NCBI RefSeq assembly: GCF_000375485.1
Contig: NZ_AQXE01000003.1
Span: forward strand, 204,065 to 268,064
Source of the DNA: Desulfovibrio oxyclinae DSM 11498
Lineage (GTDB): Bacteria; Desulfobacterota; Desulfovibrionia; Desulfovibrionales; Desulfovibrionaceae
Direction of reading: 5' to 3'
DNA: 64,000 nucleotides
Each line of letters starts with the position of its first letter. Position 1 is the stretch's first letter. The position numbers and the translations under genes are program-made. Shown piece by piece: positions 1 through 9,494 of the stretch. The notes beneath the pieces were generated by a model that was given only the letters and a program-made list of their open reading frames with translations, was not told the origin of the DNA and did no database searches.

Positions 1-2
1 TG

Positions 3-242
3 CCCAACAGCGACATCGACGGCGCGCAGGTGGTGGCGAACCGGATTTCTGCCGAGTTGAACCGCGAATTGCAGAAGCTGCGCCTCGGTGCGCGTGTGGA
101 CCCTGTCTACGGAATATGCGGTTTGGACTGCAACGGCATCAAGGCCCCGGAAGACATCATGGCCGGAGCGGTACAGGCCCATCTTGAGGCATCGGATTCA
201 GTACGGAACAAGGTCGGCATCTGCGGAGCGCATTGCAACTGA
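3..242 (+). CDS. Hypothetical protein, C-terminal fragment (5' end outside window)
   Basis: An open frame enters from the left edge and ends at TGA (240-242), giving 79 visible residues. I do not recognise the family. The visible part looks helical and contains two short cysteine pairs (GICGLDC in the middle and GICGAHC at the extreme C-terminus), which could bind metal or form disulfides; that is only a guess. It converges with the minus-strand glycosyltransferase gene, and the two stop codons are directly adjacent (242/243) with no terminator between them. Whether it belongs to the polysaccharide locus cannot be judged from the fragment. Confidence 0.55.
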   Translation, partial: PNSDIDGAQVVANRISAELNRELQKLRLGARVDPVYGICGLDCNGIKAPEDIMAGAVQAHLEASDSVRNKVGICGAHCN

Positions 243-1346
243 TCATTCCTCATGGAAGGCGTCGAGGTAGGCTTCGACCATGGCCTCCACGGAATGACCG
301 CGCATGATGCGCGCCCGTGCGGCCACGGCCCTTTTCTTCCGGTCCATCTCATTCCGCAGAAGCGCCTCAAGCGCACCGGCAAGCATTGACGGCGAACGCC
401 CTTCCAGCATGGTTCCGACTTCGTCATCCACCACGTCGCCGATGGAGCCGACATTGACGGACACAACCGGCAGTTCCGTGCTCATGGCCTCCATGACCGA
501 AAGCGGAAGCCCTTCGTCGCGGGAGGTGATGGCGTAGACATCCAGTGCGTTCAGCCAGCGGTGAACGTCCTGCACCATGCCGGGAAAACGACAGCGGCCC
601 AGCACGCCGAGTTCCTCTGCGCGCGACTGCAAGGCCTCCCGCCGGGAGCCGTCGCCAAGAAGAACGAGGTTCAGTGGATGCCCCTCTTCCTTGCCATTTC
701 CCACAAGCTCGGCGAAGCCCTCAATGAGCAGATTCAGATCCTTGACCGGCTCCATTCTGGCACAGGTGCCGATGACGCGAGCCTCGGGAGCAATGCCGAG
801 CAATTCCCGAACATCCTCACGATTTCGCTGGTTCGGTCTGAAACGAATCGTATCAACGCCGTTGGGAACGCTGATGCAGCGATCGGCGGCTTTCGGCATC
901 CGCCGTGCGAACCAGTCGCGAATTTCGTCCGAGACAAAGATAAAACTATGCACAGCAGGTGCTATCTGCTCGAACCGACGTATCACGTCCGGTCGATCTT
1001 CATAGGAATGATAGTCATGCTCCACGTGAATCAGCTTTTTGCGCAGGGCGAATGCTCCGGGAACGGCATGGACGAGCTGACGAAAATGATGCGTGACCAC
1101 GACGTCCGCGCCGTAGTGCATGAGCCGCCCAAGCCGGAACATGGCTCCGGGCCGAATCCCGCTGGAAGCGTCGAAGTGCATGGCGGGAATGCCCTTGCCG
1201 TCCAGCCGCTGCCGCAAGGCACCGTCGCTGCCGAGAGCGCAGATTCTGGAAGCGTAGCCGCGCGCGGAAAAGCGTTCTGCAAGGGTTGCCGCAAGAGATT
1301 CGGAGCCGCCGACGTTGAGCGAATCCAATACCTGAAGAATTCTCAT
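243..1346 (-). CDS. Glycosyltransferase family 4 (GT-B fold)
   Basis: A 367-residue retaining GT-B glycosyltransferase, expected to add a sugar to a lipid-linked EPS intermediate at the cytoplasmic face. Visible features are the N-terminal glycine-rich loop (NVGGSE, about residues 11-16), the hinge segment VPNGVD near residue 165, a GTCARMEPVKD donor-site segment near 195, and the C-terminal EX7E motif (EGLPLSVME) near 280. The ATG overlaps the stop of the upstream GT2 gene as ATGA, so I chose this start over a longer frame that would run deep into that gene. It is the last gene of the minus-strand EPS block. The sugar specificity cannot be read from sequence. Confidence 0.88.
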   Translation of the reverse strand: MRILQVLDSLNVGGSESLAATLAERFSARGYASRICALGSDGALRQRLDGKGIPAMHFDASSGIRPGAMFRLGRLMHYGADVVVTHHFRQLVHAVPGAFALRKKLIHVEHDYHSYEDRPDVIRRFEQIAPAVHSFIFVSDEIRDWFARRMPKAADRCISVPNGVDTIRFRPNQRNREDVRELLGIAPEARVIGTCARMEPVKDLNLLIEGFAELVGNGKEEGHPLNLVLLGDGSRREALQSRAEELGVLGRCRFPGMVQDVHRWLNALDVYAITSRDEGLPLSVMEAMSTELPVVSVNVGSIGDVVDDEVGTMLEGRSPSMLAGALEALLRNEMDRKKRAVAARARIMRGHSVEAMVEAYLDAFHEE

Positions 1347-2497
1347 CGCGCCTTCTCCGCTCCCGGCGGCGCCTGCTGATTGGACGAGGCGGCGGTCCAG
1401 ACATCGTCCCTGCCGCTCAGGAATCTGTGCCACGCCAGCACCACGGCGGCATTGAGCAACAGCAGCGCGGAGAGAATCCTTCCCGGAAGCGAGCCGCTGG
1501 AAGTCGCATACGCGATACAGGCCATGAGCCAGCAGGCGAGCTGAATCATGCCAAAGAGGGTGAACACTCCTCCGGCGAGCAGGCAGAAGATCAGACTGCC
1601 CGCAAAGAACAGGGGCAGGAAAAGCCTGAGCATCTTGTGCGAGACGAACCGGAACCACAGCCGGTTGCGAAGTGGCGAAAACAGTTCCGGCGCAAGCCGC
1701 ATCAGCTGAAGGTTGCCATACAGAGTGCGGACCTTGCGGGCAAGCTCTCCCCTGTCGTGCACCGGTTTACGATCCACGGCAACGGCGTCCGGATCGTAGA
1801 GGACTCTGTATCCGTCCATCACCGCGCGCATGGGGACGAGCAGGTCGTCGAGAATCGTTCCCTCCGGCACGGTTCGGAAACATTCGCGCCGGAGCGCATA
1901 GATTGCCCCGGTCGCGCCCATGGCCGAGTCGGTGGCGGCTTCTGCGGTGCGCAGACGAACCTCGTAATCCCAGTAGGCTCCCACACCGGCGGCAGCCCCG
2001 TCGCCCTCATCAGGAGCGATGACCAGCCTTCCCGAGACCCCACCGACACGAGAGTCGGCAAAATGCGAGACCAGACGTCGCGCCACGTCCGGCGCAAAGG
2101 ACTGACGCGCGTCGCCGAACAGCAGCAGATCGTGCTTTGCGACCGCCACACCGGCATTGAGCGCTACCGCCTTGCCCGAGGGCACGGGCAGCCGCACCAG
2201 CTCGACCCCGTCACCGGCACGTGAACGCACGATTTCGTCGGTCGCATCCACGGACCCGTCGGAAACCACGATGGTCTGCACAAGCTCACGGGGATAATCC
2301 ATGGATACAAGGTTATCCAGTCGTTTGCTTATCTGCCTTTCCTCGTCGCGGACGCAGATAATCACGGAAAGCGGGCGAGGCTCGTCATCTGTTTCCACGC
2401 CTGCAGGCCGAAGCTTCCCCAGGGCGAGCTGAAGAAGCGGATAGCCGACAACGGCATAAGCCAGCATCGCCAGAAAAAATATGGCCAGAACTTCCAT
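1343..2497 (-). CDS. Membrane glycosyltransferase family 2
   Basis: A 384-residue GT2 enzyme with one N-terminal membrane segment (about residues 2-22) and two or three membrane segments near the C-terminus (about 285-345). The layout is typical of processive or polyprenyl-linked sugar transferases. The nucleotide-sugar motif DGSVDATDE lies near residue 80, a GDAR segment (the usual DxD position) near 128, and a DDLLVP segment near 220. It sits 38 bases after the large SIS-domain gene and overlaps the following GT4 gene by 4 bases, so the two are probably translated together. It acts in the inner membrane; the donor sugar is unknown. Confidence 0.87.
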   Translation of the reverse strand: MEVLAIFFLAMLAYAVVGYPLLQLALGKLRPAGVETDDEPRPLSVIICVRDEERQISKRLDNLVSMDYPRELVQTIVVSDGSVDATDEIVRSRAGDGVELVRLPVPSGKAVALNAGVAVAKHDLLLFGDARQSFAPDVARRLVSHFADSRVGGVSGRLVIAPDEGDGAAAGVGAYWDYEVRLRTAEAATDSAMGATGAIYALRRECFRTVPEGTILDDLLVPMRAVMDGYRVLYDPDAVAVDRKPVHDRGELARKVRTLYGNLQLMRLAPELFSPLRNRLWFRFVSHKMLRLFLPLFFAGSLIFCLLAGGVFTLFGMIQLACWLMACIAYATSSGSLPGRILSALLLLNAAVVLAWHRFLSGRDDVWTAASSNQQAPPGAEKAR

Positions 2498-2535
2498 GTA
2501 TCACCGCCTCCTTTGCATGGTTCGTCGTAACCGCA

Positions 2536-5382
2536 TCAGTTGCATCCGGCAGGCGCGGTCGGAAGCACCTGCGGGCGGCTGATGCCCACCGTGACCGTCT
2601 TTGCCTGATGCCTGATGGTGTCGATGGGACGGGTCATCTCCTCAATGGCCTTGTTGAGAACCACAAGCGCGTCATCAAGTCTGGCCTCGGCGACGCAGAC
2701 TCCGGCAGGCTGAGTCATGAGCCAGAGCATGTAGTTTGCGAGTGCGGCTCCCACATGGGCAGGAAGGGCCGAATCCGTTGCCTTTGAGGCGATGCGCTCG
2801 TTGCAGGCGTTGAGCTGGGTCAACAGCGCGGTGCGGTCCCAGCGCCCGGCGTCGGCGATCATGCCGCCCACCATGGCTCTGGCCGCGCGGAACGGTGCCG
2901 CCTGCTCGTCGATAGCCTTGGCTGCGGCGATGCCCCACCAGTGTCCGGCCACGGTTTCAAGAAGGAAATCCAGTCCGCCTCCCACGCGCGGGACTTTGAT
3001 GATGGCCTCGGCCACGCGGTCGAACCGTGTTTCATCCCGGGCGCAGAACACCACTGGCCTGCCGTTGTGCGCCTTGAAGATGGCGGTCTCCTTCACCGTA
3101 TCCATGACCACCATCTCCGGCAAATCGCTGGCCATAACCAGCGTCAGCGGCTCGGTGGAAAGATCGATGTGCTTCTTGTCCTCGGTCACATCGCAGGGGA
3201 TCGACTTGTAACAGAGTTCGGAGAGCTTGATCCGCACTTCCTGCGCCGCGATGCGATTGCCGCCGTTGCCCACGAGCGCCCAGTAGCGGTACACGGGAGC
3301 GAATGTCCGCGCGACATCCTCGATGGCATCCTTGCCTCGGAGCACCTCGTCGATGGCATCGGGAAGCGCCTCCAGCGCACGAATTTCCTGAAGGATATCA
3401 GCCTTGCCCATGGTGCCGAGCAAGTCAGCAAAAAGCAGCGAGAGCAGCTTGCCAGCCGCCACCTGCGAATAGAAGGCCTTGGTGGAGGCCACCGCCATCT
3501 CCACATCCCGACCATTGGACGTATACACGCAGGAATCGGACTTCTTGACCAGCGGCGAGTTGCGGCGGTTCACGATGCAGCTCACCCACGCGCCCCTGTC
3601 GCGGCACAGATCCACCACCCGGTTGGTGTCCGTGGTGGTCCCGGACTGGGAAACGGGTATCAGCAACACGTCGTTCATGGGCCTGTCACCCATGAAGCCT
3701 ATGAGTTCCGAGCCGGTATAGCTTTCCACCGAGATGCCGCTGCCGTCCAGCGCTCGGCGCATGAGCTCTGCCACGGCCATGGCCGCCACCGCCGCCGTGC
3801 CCTGCCCCACACAGATGATGCGCCCAAGGCTCCCGTCACCGGTCATGTGCCAGACCAATTCAGGACCGTTCACGAACCCGTCCGGCAAAAACTCCACCTG
3901 ATCCGAGCGCACGACGTACTTTCCATTCAGTGTATTGCGCACGGACTGCGAAGCCTCGTGGACCTCCTTTTCAATGTAATGTTCGAATTCGCCGCGGAAA
4001 ATATCGCGGGAGAATATTTCGATTGGCTCTTCCGCCAGCGGGACCTGCTCGCCATTTCCGAGGGAGCGGGCGTGTGGCACTGCATCCGGCGGGGCGTCGT
4101 TCCGCAAGATGACGGAGACTCCGCCCTCGCGATGTACGGCAAGCGGATACGAACTGCGGCTTCTTGCGGCCAATCCGTATGCCTCCGAGGCCACCAGCCA
4201 GCCGTCACGCACCTTGCCGATGTAAAAACTCTGGCCGCTCCCCTTCTGGGCCAGAAACTGGCTGTCGAAGTCGCTCATGTTCTGCATGACCACGGCAAGT
4301 GAGCCTTCGCAACGCTTGAGCACGCTGCGGAAACGCTGCTCCGCATCACCTTTCTCGGGAGCGTCCAGATGGAACAGCACCGGAAGAATCTTTGCGTCCG
4401 TGGAGATCACCTTGGGGATGCAGGCCCCGCGCGAGACCACGGTCTCCTCCACCAACGTGTGATAGTTGTCCACATCACCGTTGAGCACGAACATGGTTTT
4501 TTCCAGTCCGGTGGACACACCCCCTTCCACCAGCCCGTCCACCGGATGGCAGTTGGGTACCGAGATGATGCCGTTGGACGCCCAGCGGGTGTGGGCAATG
4601 ATGTTGACGCTTTCAAGCCCGGCGGACATTTTCCAGAAAAGCTCGTCGTGACGGAGGGCCTTGCGAAGCGCTGCGCCGTTGTCGCCGAGTTGCCCCACAA
4701 GCTGAGCCACCTTGTAAAGGAACCGGCACACGGTGCGGCCGTCATCAAGGTCGCGCAACAGAATCTGTCCGGTATCGGCGTTTCCGATGCCTGCACGGCG
4801 TTTTGCCTGTTCACGCTGCATATCACCCAGCGCGTCCATCGGGTCGATGCCAGCAGGAAGCGTAAAGGCGATGGCGATGCCCGCCGAGTCGCGACCTCGA
4901 ACTTCCAGCCGGTCCAAAGCTTCAAGAACAAGTTCCGTGCTCCACGCCAGATAGTGCCTGTCGCGATATGACGGATTTGCCGCGATGTCCGGCGGCATGA
5001 TGGCGGCGGTGCGCTCCACATTGCCGAGCACTTCCATGTCCAGCTGCCAATGGTAATCGCGCAGCTTTTCATGCAGCGCCTCAAGATCGTCGGTGCGCGG
5101 TCCCTGTTCAAGAGCGACAGCGGCAGTCCCGGCCAGCAGGGCAAGGCTGTCGCGCAGGGAGCGGGCATGCTCAAGGACATCCCCATCGGACATGATCCCC
5201 ATGTGCAACTCAAACGTCATGAGCTGATCGAACGATTCAGCCAACCGCTCAAGCGGCTGCGCGGCCTCCAGCGGGTCGCGCTCCCGGCATTCTTCAAAAT
5301 CTTTCGCTATCTCCGCCAGCCAGTCGAGACCGGTCACCTCGGCCCAGTCGCCGCAACTCAGAAAACTCGCGATACCGCACAT
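2536..5382 (-). CDS. GlmS-like glutamine amidotransferase/double SIS-domain protein, unusually large
   Basis: A 948-residue protein, against about 610 for standard GlmS, which makes glucosamine-6-phosphate from fructose-6-phosphate and glutamine. It begins MCGIASF, so Cys2 is placed as the class II amidotransferase nucleophile. The next amidotransferase motifs, RGRDSAGIAIAF (about residue 162) and HTRWASNG (about 260), come only after a helical insert of roughly 140 residues. Two sugar-isomerase (SIS) domains follow, with the sugar-binding loop VSQSGTTTDTN (about 575) and the conserved EMAVASTKAF (about 625). It lies between prsR and the GT2 gene, so it may supply an amino sugar for EPS. A regulatory or specialised role is also possible. 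Confidence 0.8.
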   Translation of the reverse strand: MCGIASFLSCGDWAEVTGLDWLAEIAKDFEECRERDPLEAAQPLERLAESFDQLMTFELHMGIMSDGDVLEHARSLRDSLALLAGTAAVALEQGPRTDDLEALHEKLRDYHWQLDMEVLGNVERTAAIMPPDIAANPSYRDRHYLAWSTELVLEALDRLEVRGRDSAGIAIAFTLPAGIDPMDALGDMQREQAKRRAGIGNADTGQILLRDLDDGRTVCRFLYKVAQLVGQLGDNGAALRKALRHDELFWKMSAGLESVNIIAHTRWASNGIISVPNCHPVDGLVEGGVSTGLEKTMFVLNGDVDNYHTLVEETVVSRGACIPKVISTDAKILPVLFHLDAPEKGDAEQRFRSVLKRCEGSLAVVMQNMSDFDSQFLAQKGSGQSFYIGKVRDGWLVASEAYGLAARSRSSYPLAVHREGGVSVILRNDAPPDAVPHARSLGNGEQVPLAEEPIEIFSRDIFRGEFEHYIEKEVHEASQSVRNTLNGKYVVRSDQVEFLPDGFVNGPELVWHMTGDGSLGRIICVGQGTAAVAAMAVAELMRRALDGSGISVESYTGSELIGFMGDRPMNDVLLIPVSQSGTTTDTNRVVDLCRDRGAWVSCIVNRRNSPLVKKSDSCVYTSNGRDVEMAVASTKAFYSQVAAGKLLSLLFADLLGTMGKADILQEIRALEALPDAIDEVLRGKDAIEDVARTFAPVYRYWALVGNGGNRIAAQEVRIKLSELCYKSIPCDVTEDKKHIDLSTEPLTLVMASDLPEMVVMDTVKETAIFKAHNGRPVVFCARDETRFDRVAEAIIKVPRVGGGLDFLLETVAGHWWGIAAAKAIDEQAAPFRAARAMVGGMIADAGRWDRTALLTQLNACNERIASKATDSALPAHVGAALANYMLWLMTQPAGVCVAEARLDDALVVLNKAIEEMTRPIDTIRHQAKTVTVGISRPQVLPTAPAGCN

Positions 5383-5403
5383 ATTGCCGCTCCCATGCGT
5401 TCA

Positions 5404-6765
5404 TCAGGCGTTTCGGACGCCGTGTTTCTTCATCAGGTCATAGAAAGTGGGTCGGCTGACGCCAATGGAGGCGGCGGCCTTGACGATGTTGCCGGATTCC
5501 CGCTTGAGCGCATCCTCTACCATGTCGCGCTCCAGAAGCATTCTGGCTTCCTTGAGCGACAGGTCGTTGGCGTGCAGCCGTTGGCGAAGCACATCGCCGC
5601 CGTTGATGCCGAGGTCATCGGGTTCAATCTGCGGCCCGGTGGCCATGATGACGGCACGTTTGACGCGGTTTTCCAGCTCTCGGATGTTCCCGGGCCAGTC
5701 GTAACCGTTGATGTATTCCAGGGCTTCCGGACTGAACGCCTTGCCACGGCTTCCGGCTCCCGCGCTTACGCGTTTAAGGAAATAGTTCGCCAAAAGCGCG
5801 ATGTCCGCCCCCCGGTCGCGAAGCGGCGGAAGCACGATGTTGACCACGCCGATCCGGTAGAACAGATCCTCCCGGAACGTGCCGTTCTGCATGGCCTCCT
5901 GAATATCCACGTTGGTGGCCGCGATAATACGCACGTCCACTTCGATGTCGCGCCGGCCGCCCACGCGGGTGATGACCATCTCCTGCAGGAACCGGAGCAG
6001 CTTGACCTGAAGCGACATGGGCATCTCCCCGATCTCATCAAGAAACAGGGTGCCCTTTTCCGCATATTCCACCTTGCCCTTGACCGTGCGGTTGGCCCCG
6101 GTGAAGGCCCCCTTCTCGTGTCCGAAGAGTTCCGACTCCAACAGGTTTTCGGGAATGGCGCCGCAGTTGATGCAGACCATGTCTTTGTCGGCGCGCGGCC
6201 CCTTGGCATGGATTGCACGGGCCACCAGCTCCTTGCCGGTGCCGGATTCGCCGGTGATGAGCACCGGAACATCCGAGGCCGCAACGCGATCGATAAGTGT
6301 GAAGACCTCTTGCATGGTGCCGCACTCGCCCACTATGCCGCAGTCCGCTACCGAGGAGTCGCGAAGGTCCTGATTCTCCTGCTCCAGCGTTTGCAGGTAC
6401 ATGGCGCGATCAATGATGATCTTGAGCTCATTCAGGTCGATGGGCTTCTTGTAATAGTCATAGGCCCCGCCCTGCACAGCCTTGAGCGCCGCGCCGTGCT
6501 CCTCGTTGCCGGTGATGACGATGATCTTGGACAGCGGATTGATGCGCAGCATTTCGCCGAGGCAGCGAAGTCCTTCCTCCACGCCGTTTTCGTGCGGCGG
6601 AAGGCCAAGATCCAGCGTGACCACGGAAGGCTCCTGTTTTTTGAACATATTCAGCCCTTCCACGCCGTCGCGTGCAAAGGTCAGCTCATAGCCGCCCTTT
6701 GAAAGGCCCCACTTGAGCTGGCGGCGAACCTCGTCGTTGTCGTCAATGATGAGTAACTTCTGCAT
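5404..6765 (-). CDS. prsR: PEP-CTERM system response regulator, sigma-54 activator PrsR
   Basis: A 453-residue NtrC-type activator. The receiver domain (about residues 1-120) has its phosphorylation aspartate in TLDLGLPP near residue 52. The AAA+ domain (about 145-375) has Walker A GESGTGKE, the sigma-54 contact loop GAFTGA and Walker [10 protein letters not shown] Fis-type helix-turn-helix ends the protein ([20 protein letters not shown]). It follows prsK by 30 bases, which fits the PrsK/PrsR two-component pair known from PEP-CTERM/exosortase loci. Several sigma-54 type promoters and a repeated inverted-repeat box in this window are plausible targets. Confidence 0.93.
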   Translation of the reverse strand: MQKLLIIDDNDEVRRQLKWGLSKGGYELTFARDGVEGLNMFKKQEPSVVTLDLGLPPHENGVEEGLRCLGEMLRINPLSKIIVITGNEEHGAALKAVQGGAYDYYKKPIDLNELKIIIDRAMYLQTLEQENQDLRDSSVADCGIVGECGTMQEVFTLIDRVAASDVPVLITGESGTGKELVARAIHAKGPRADKDMVCINCGAIPENLLESELFGHEKGAFTGANRTVKGKVEYAEKGTLFLDEIGEMPMSLQVKLLRFLQEMVITRVGGRRDIEVDVRIIAATNVDIQEAMQNGTFREDLFYRIGVVNIVLPPLRDRGADIALLANYFLKRVSAGAGSRGKAFSPEALEYINGYDWPGNIRELENRVKRAVIMATGPQIEPDDLGINGGDVLRQRLHANDLSLKEARMLLERDMVEDALKRESGNIVKAAASIGVSRPTFYDLMKKHGVRNA

Positions 6766-6795
6766 GAGTTCCGTACCCTTGTATAAATCGCCCGG

Positions 6796-8850
6796 TTACT
6801 CCGCCACGGGAATGCCGGGGAAGTTGACGCTGAAGGTCGCTCCCTCGCCCTCGACGCTGGTGGCGAGAATGGCACCACCGTGCGCTTCCACGATCTGCTT
6901 GCTCTGGTACAGGCCGATGCCCATGCCCTTTCGCTTGGTGGTGCGGAAGGGAAGAAACAGACCGTCCTTGAGCAGCTGAGGATCGATTCCGCCGCCGAAA
7001 TCCACCACCTTGAGCCTCGGACCGTCCTCGTCCTCTTCCACAATGACCTTGAACGGTTTGCCCCCGCCCGCCTCCATGGCGTTCATGAACAGGTTGAGGG
7101 TGACCTTGCGGATCTCCTCGCTGTCCACCCGCGCCTTGGCGCCGCCACCTTCAAATTCGATTTTGGCATCGGGGATCAGCTTGGCGGTTTCACGGGCAAG
7201 CTCCATGAGATCCACAGGCTTGAGCTTGAGTTCGCCCTTGCCGGGGATATTGGTGAGTTGGGCGATGAGCACATTCATACGGCCCACGATGTTGGAAAGC
7301 GAGTCCAACATATCTTTCTGGAATTCCGGCTCGTTGATGTACTCGCGAGCATTCTCCACGAGAAGCGAGAGCGGATAGACCTGATTCTTCAGGTCGTGCA
7401 GCACGAAGGCCGCGACTTTGCCGAAGCCCTCCATGTCTCTGGCCTCGGCCAGCTCATCGCCGAGCCGAAGATTCATGATCACTGCGGCGGACTGACGGGC
7501 GATGGACTCCATAAGCTCCCGGTCCTCTTCGTCGTAGACCTCCACGGGATTGATGGGCGGTCCCAGCAGAATCAAGCCGAGCAGACCGGAGCCGGTAAAA
7601 AGCGGCAGTATGAAACGGACTTCACGACTTTGCAGAAACGCGTCGGTTTCCTCGTTGAACGAGTATTTTCCGGCCCGCATGTCGATGATCTGCTTTTTGC
7701 CTTTGAGCAGCCAGATAAGCTCCGACTCTTGGGGTATGGAGAACTCAGACTCATCCATTTCATGAAAATGCAGCGGGATGAAGTCGGTGTTGTGCCGCCC
7801 CTGCATGAAGACGCTGGCCCCGACGACCCCGAAGGTCTCGCAGTAGACAGTAAGAATGTTGCGATACAGTTCATCCCGGCTGCGGGACGAGGTGACGCGA
7901 TCGGTGAACTTTTTCCACTCGATGCGGTAGTCGTACTTCTCGCCGTAGAAGTTGCGCTGGATCGTCAGGCGGACCTTGCGGCGCAGGTTTTCCGAGAGCG
8001 AGAGCACCACCAGCCCAACGCAGGCGAAGAAGGCGACCACGAAGAACGCATAAGTGTTGAACTCATCTCCGAACATCTTCATCCCCTCACCCAGCAGACC
8101 GATGCCCAGCAGGAAGATGGCACAGAAGAGTACGACGAAGGAGCGATAGGCCAGTCGCCGGGAGATGACGATACGCTCGTCGAAGCCCCGGCTGAGTTCG
8201 GAATAAGCGATCATCAGCACGCCGATCACCACGCCAAGGGAGCGGGCGGTGCCGAAGCTCATGTCCACGGCCCTGAAAAGCAGACTTTGGCTGAAGTACA
8301 GGATATGGGCGGCCACGATGGTTCCGCTGCCGACCATGGCAAACTTGATCTTCCACTTCGCACCGTGGGGCGCGTTGGTGACGGTAGCTTCAAGGTTGAA
8401 TAAGGCCACCGCAAGAAAGAGCATTATCTGCAGGTAGAAGAAAAAGGCCACCGGCTCCAGGAAGAGCATGTTGTCCAGAGCGAAGTCCGGCGAATAGAAA
8501 AAACTCCGGGTGGGAAAGAGCAGCGCCATGACGCAGGGGATGAAGGACAGTGCCAGTATGATCCGCTGGGTTATGGTTACGTCGCCGGGTGAGAAGCGAC
8601 GATAATAGCTCAGACTGAAGAGTATCCACGCCGGACAGAGAAGACCTTCCGCCACATGGGCGTAGCGTCGGTACTGAAGGAAATCCCGCGGGAACTCCAG
8701 CGCCAGCAGGTCGAAGACATTCAGCGCCGCCACGGTCCACAGCGCCACGAAGAGCGCGATGCGGGAGCGGCCACTATCCCTGCCCACAAGCCTATAAAGC
8801 GGATACAGCAGCGCCATGGCAATGGCCAGTGCCTGTATGATCATATCCAT
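6796..8850 (-). CDS. prsK: PEP-CTERM system membrane histidine kinase PrsK
   Basis: A 684-residue sensor kinase with about seven to nine N-terminal membrane helices (residues 1-290), a GAF-like region (about 310-470) and a C-terminal kinase core. The phospho-acceptor histidine lies in the H-box VLHDLKNQVYPL near residue 475. The ATP-binding N-box (NLFMNAMEAGGG), the GGGIDP segment and the G-box (GMGIGLYQSKQIVEAHGG) are intact. The HDLKN-type H-box and the polytopic sensor match the PrsK family. It lies between epsI and prsR and is expected to phosphorylate PrsR. The signal it senses is unknown. Confidence 0.92.
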   Translation of the reverse strand: MDMIIQALAIAMALLYPLYRLVGRDSGRSRIALFVALWTVAALNVFDLLALEFPRDFLQYRRYAHVAEGLLCPAWILFSLSYYRRFSPGDVTITQRIILALSFIPCVMALLFPTRSFFYSPDFALDNMLFLEPVAFFFYLQIMLFLAVALFNLEATVTNAPHGAKWKIKFAMVGSGTIVAAHILYFSQSLLFRAVDMSFGTARSLGVVIGVLMIAYSELSRGFDERIVISRRLAYRSFVVLFCAIFLLGIGLLGEGMKMFGDEFNTYAFFVVAFFACVGLVVLSLSENLRRKVRLTIQRNFYGEKYDYRIEWKKFTDRVTSSRSRDELYRNILTVYCETFGVVGASVFMQGRHNTDFIPLHFHEMDESEFSIPQESELIWLLKGKKQIIDMRAGKYSFNEETDAFLQSREVRFILPLFTGSGLLGLILLGPPINPVEVYDEEDRELMESIARQSAAVIMNLRLGDELAEARDMEGFGKVAAFVLHDLKNQVYPLSLLVENAREYINEPEFQKDMLDSLSNIVGRMNVLIAQLTNIPGKGELKLKPVDLMELARETAKLIPDAKIEFEGGGAKARVDSEEIRKVTLNLFMNAMEAGGGKPFKVIVEEDEDGPRLKVVDFGGGIDPQLLKDGLFLPFRTTKRKGMGIGLYQSKQIVEAHGGAILATSVEGEGATFSVNFPGIPVAE

Positions 8851-8873
8851 GTTCTCCCCCTCCTCCGCGAGCC

Positions 8874-9494
8874 CTAACTCGGCAGAAACGACTGAATGGT
8901 CGGGTAAAAGTCCGAAACAAATCGGGTCACGGCGGACTCGGCCACTTCCCCCCGGCCGTCCGCTGAGATTCGCACAAAGGCCGTGTCGCGCCTGCGGCTG
9001 GTGACCGATCCGAGGATTTCACCCATCTTCAGGGCATATTCGTTGGTCACGGGACGTCCGCAGACCTGGAACCAGTAATAGAAAACGGTCCGCTTTTCGC
9101 CCCGACGGTAGACCGCGCTGACGACTTCAAGCTCGCGTCCCTGAACAGGAATGCGGCGCTGCTTTTCGGATTCAAGATACCAGCCGCTGCCTGGGAGACA
9201 GTTTTTGGGCGAATGAATGGCACCGGCCTCGGGACCGCCATCATGATAGCCGATGTACAGCTCCACCGCCTTGCCTTCCGGCCCAGCGTATTTTCGGGCC
9301 AGATAGTCACTGGGTTGCAGGACTTCGAGGGTTCTATCGGAAAACCGCCAGTCTCTGACAGCCCGCCACTGGTCCACTGCCGCCGGAAACTCCGAGAACG
9401 GCCGGTTGAGCGGAGTCGCCACGTCGCTGTAAAAACGGATGAAAAGCCCGGCGCAGCCAATCAGCACCGCCACCGCAAGAATTCTCAGGTTCAT
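8874..9494 (-). CDS. epsI: Exosortase-associated protein EpsI (stand-alone)
   Basis: A 206-residue protein with one N-terminal membrane anchor (about residues 4-22) followed by a periplasmic EpsI domain. Family hallmarks are the segment HSPKNCLPGSGW near residue 93 and the YYWFQ segment near 140. I chose the ATG at 9494 because GAGGT lies just upstream and the membrane anchor starts there; a longer frame adds 21 unlikely residues. In many XrtA systems EpsI is fused to the exosortase. Here it is separate and about 39 kb from the exosortase at 48457-49323. It is probably co-transcribed with prsK and prsR. Confidence 0.9.
   Translation of the reverse strand: MNLRILAVAVLIGCAGLFIRFYSDVATPLNRPFSEFPAAVDQWRAVRDWRFSDRTLEVLQPSDYLARKYAGPEGKAVELYIGYHDGGPEAGAIHSPKNCLPGSGWYLESEKQRRIPVQGRELEVVSAVYRRGEKRTVFYYWFQVCGRPVTNEYALKMGEILGSVTSRRRDTAFVRISADGRGEVAESAVTRFVSDFYPTIQSFLPS

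Noticed and set aside
5050..6702. Long plus-strand open frame opposite the SIS protein and prsR
   Set aside because: It crosses two well-supported minus-strand genes and has typical antisense composition.
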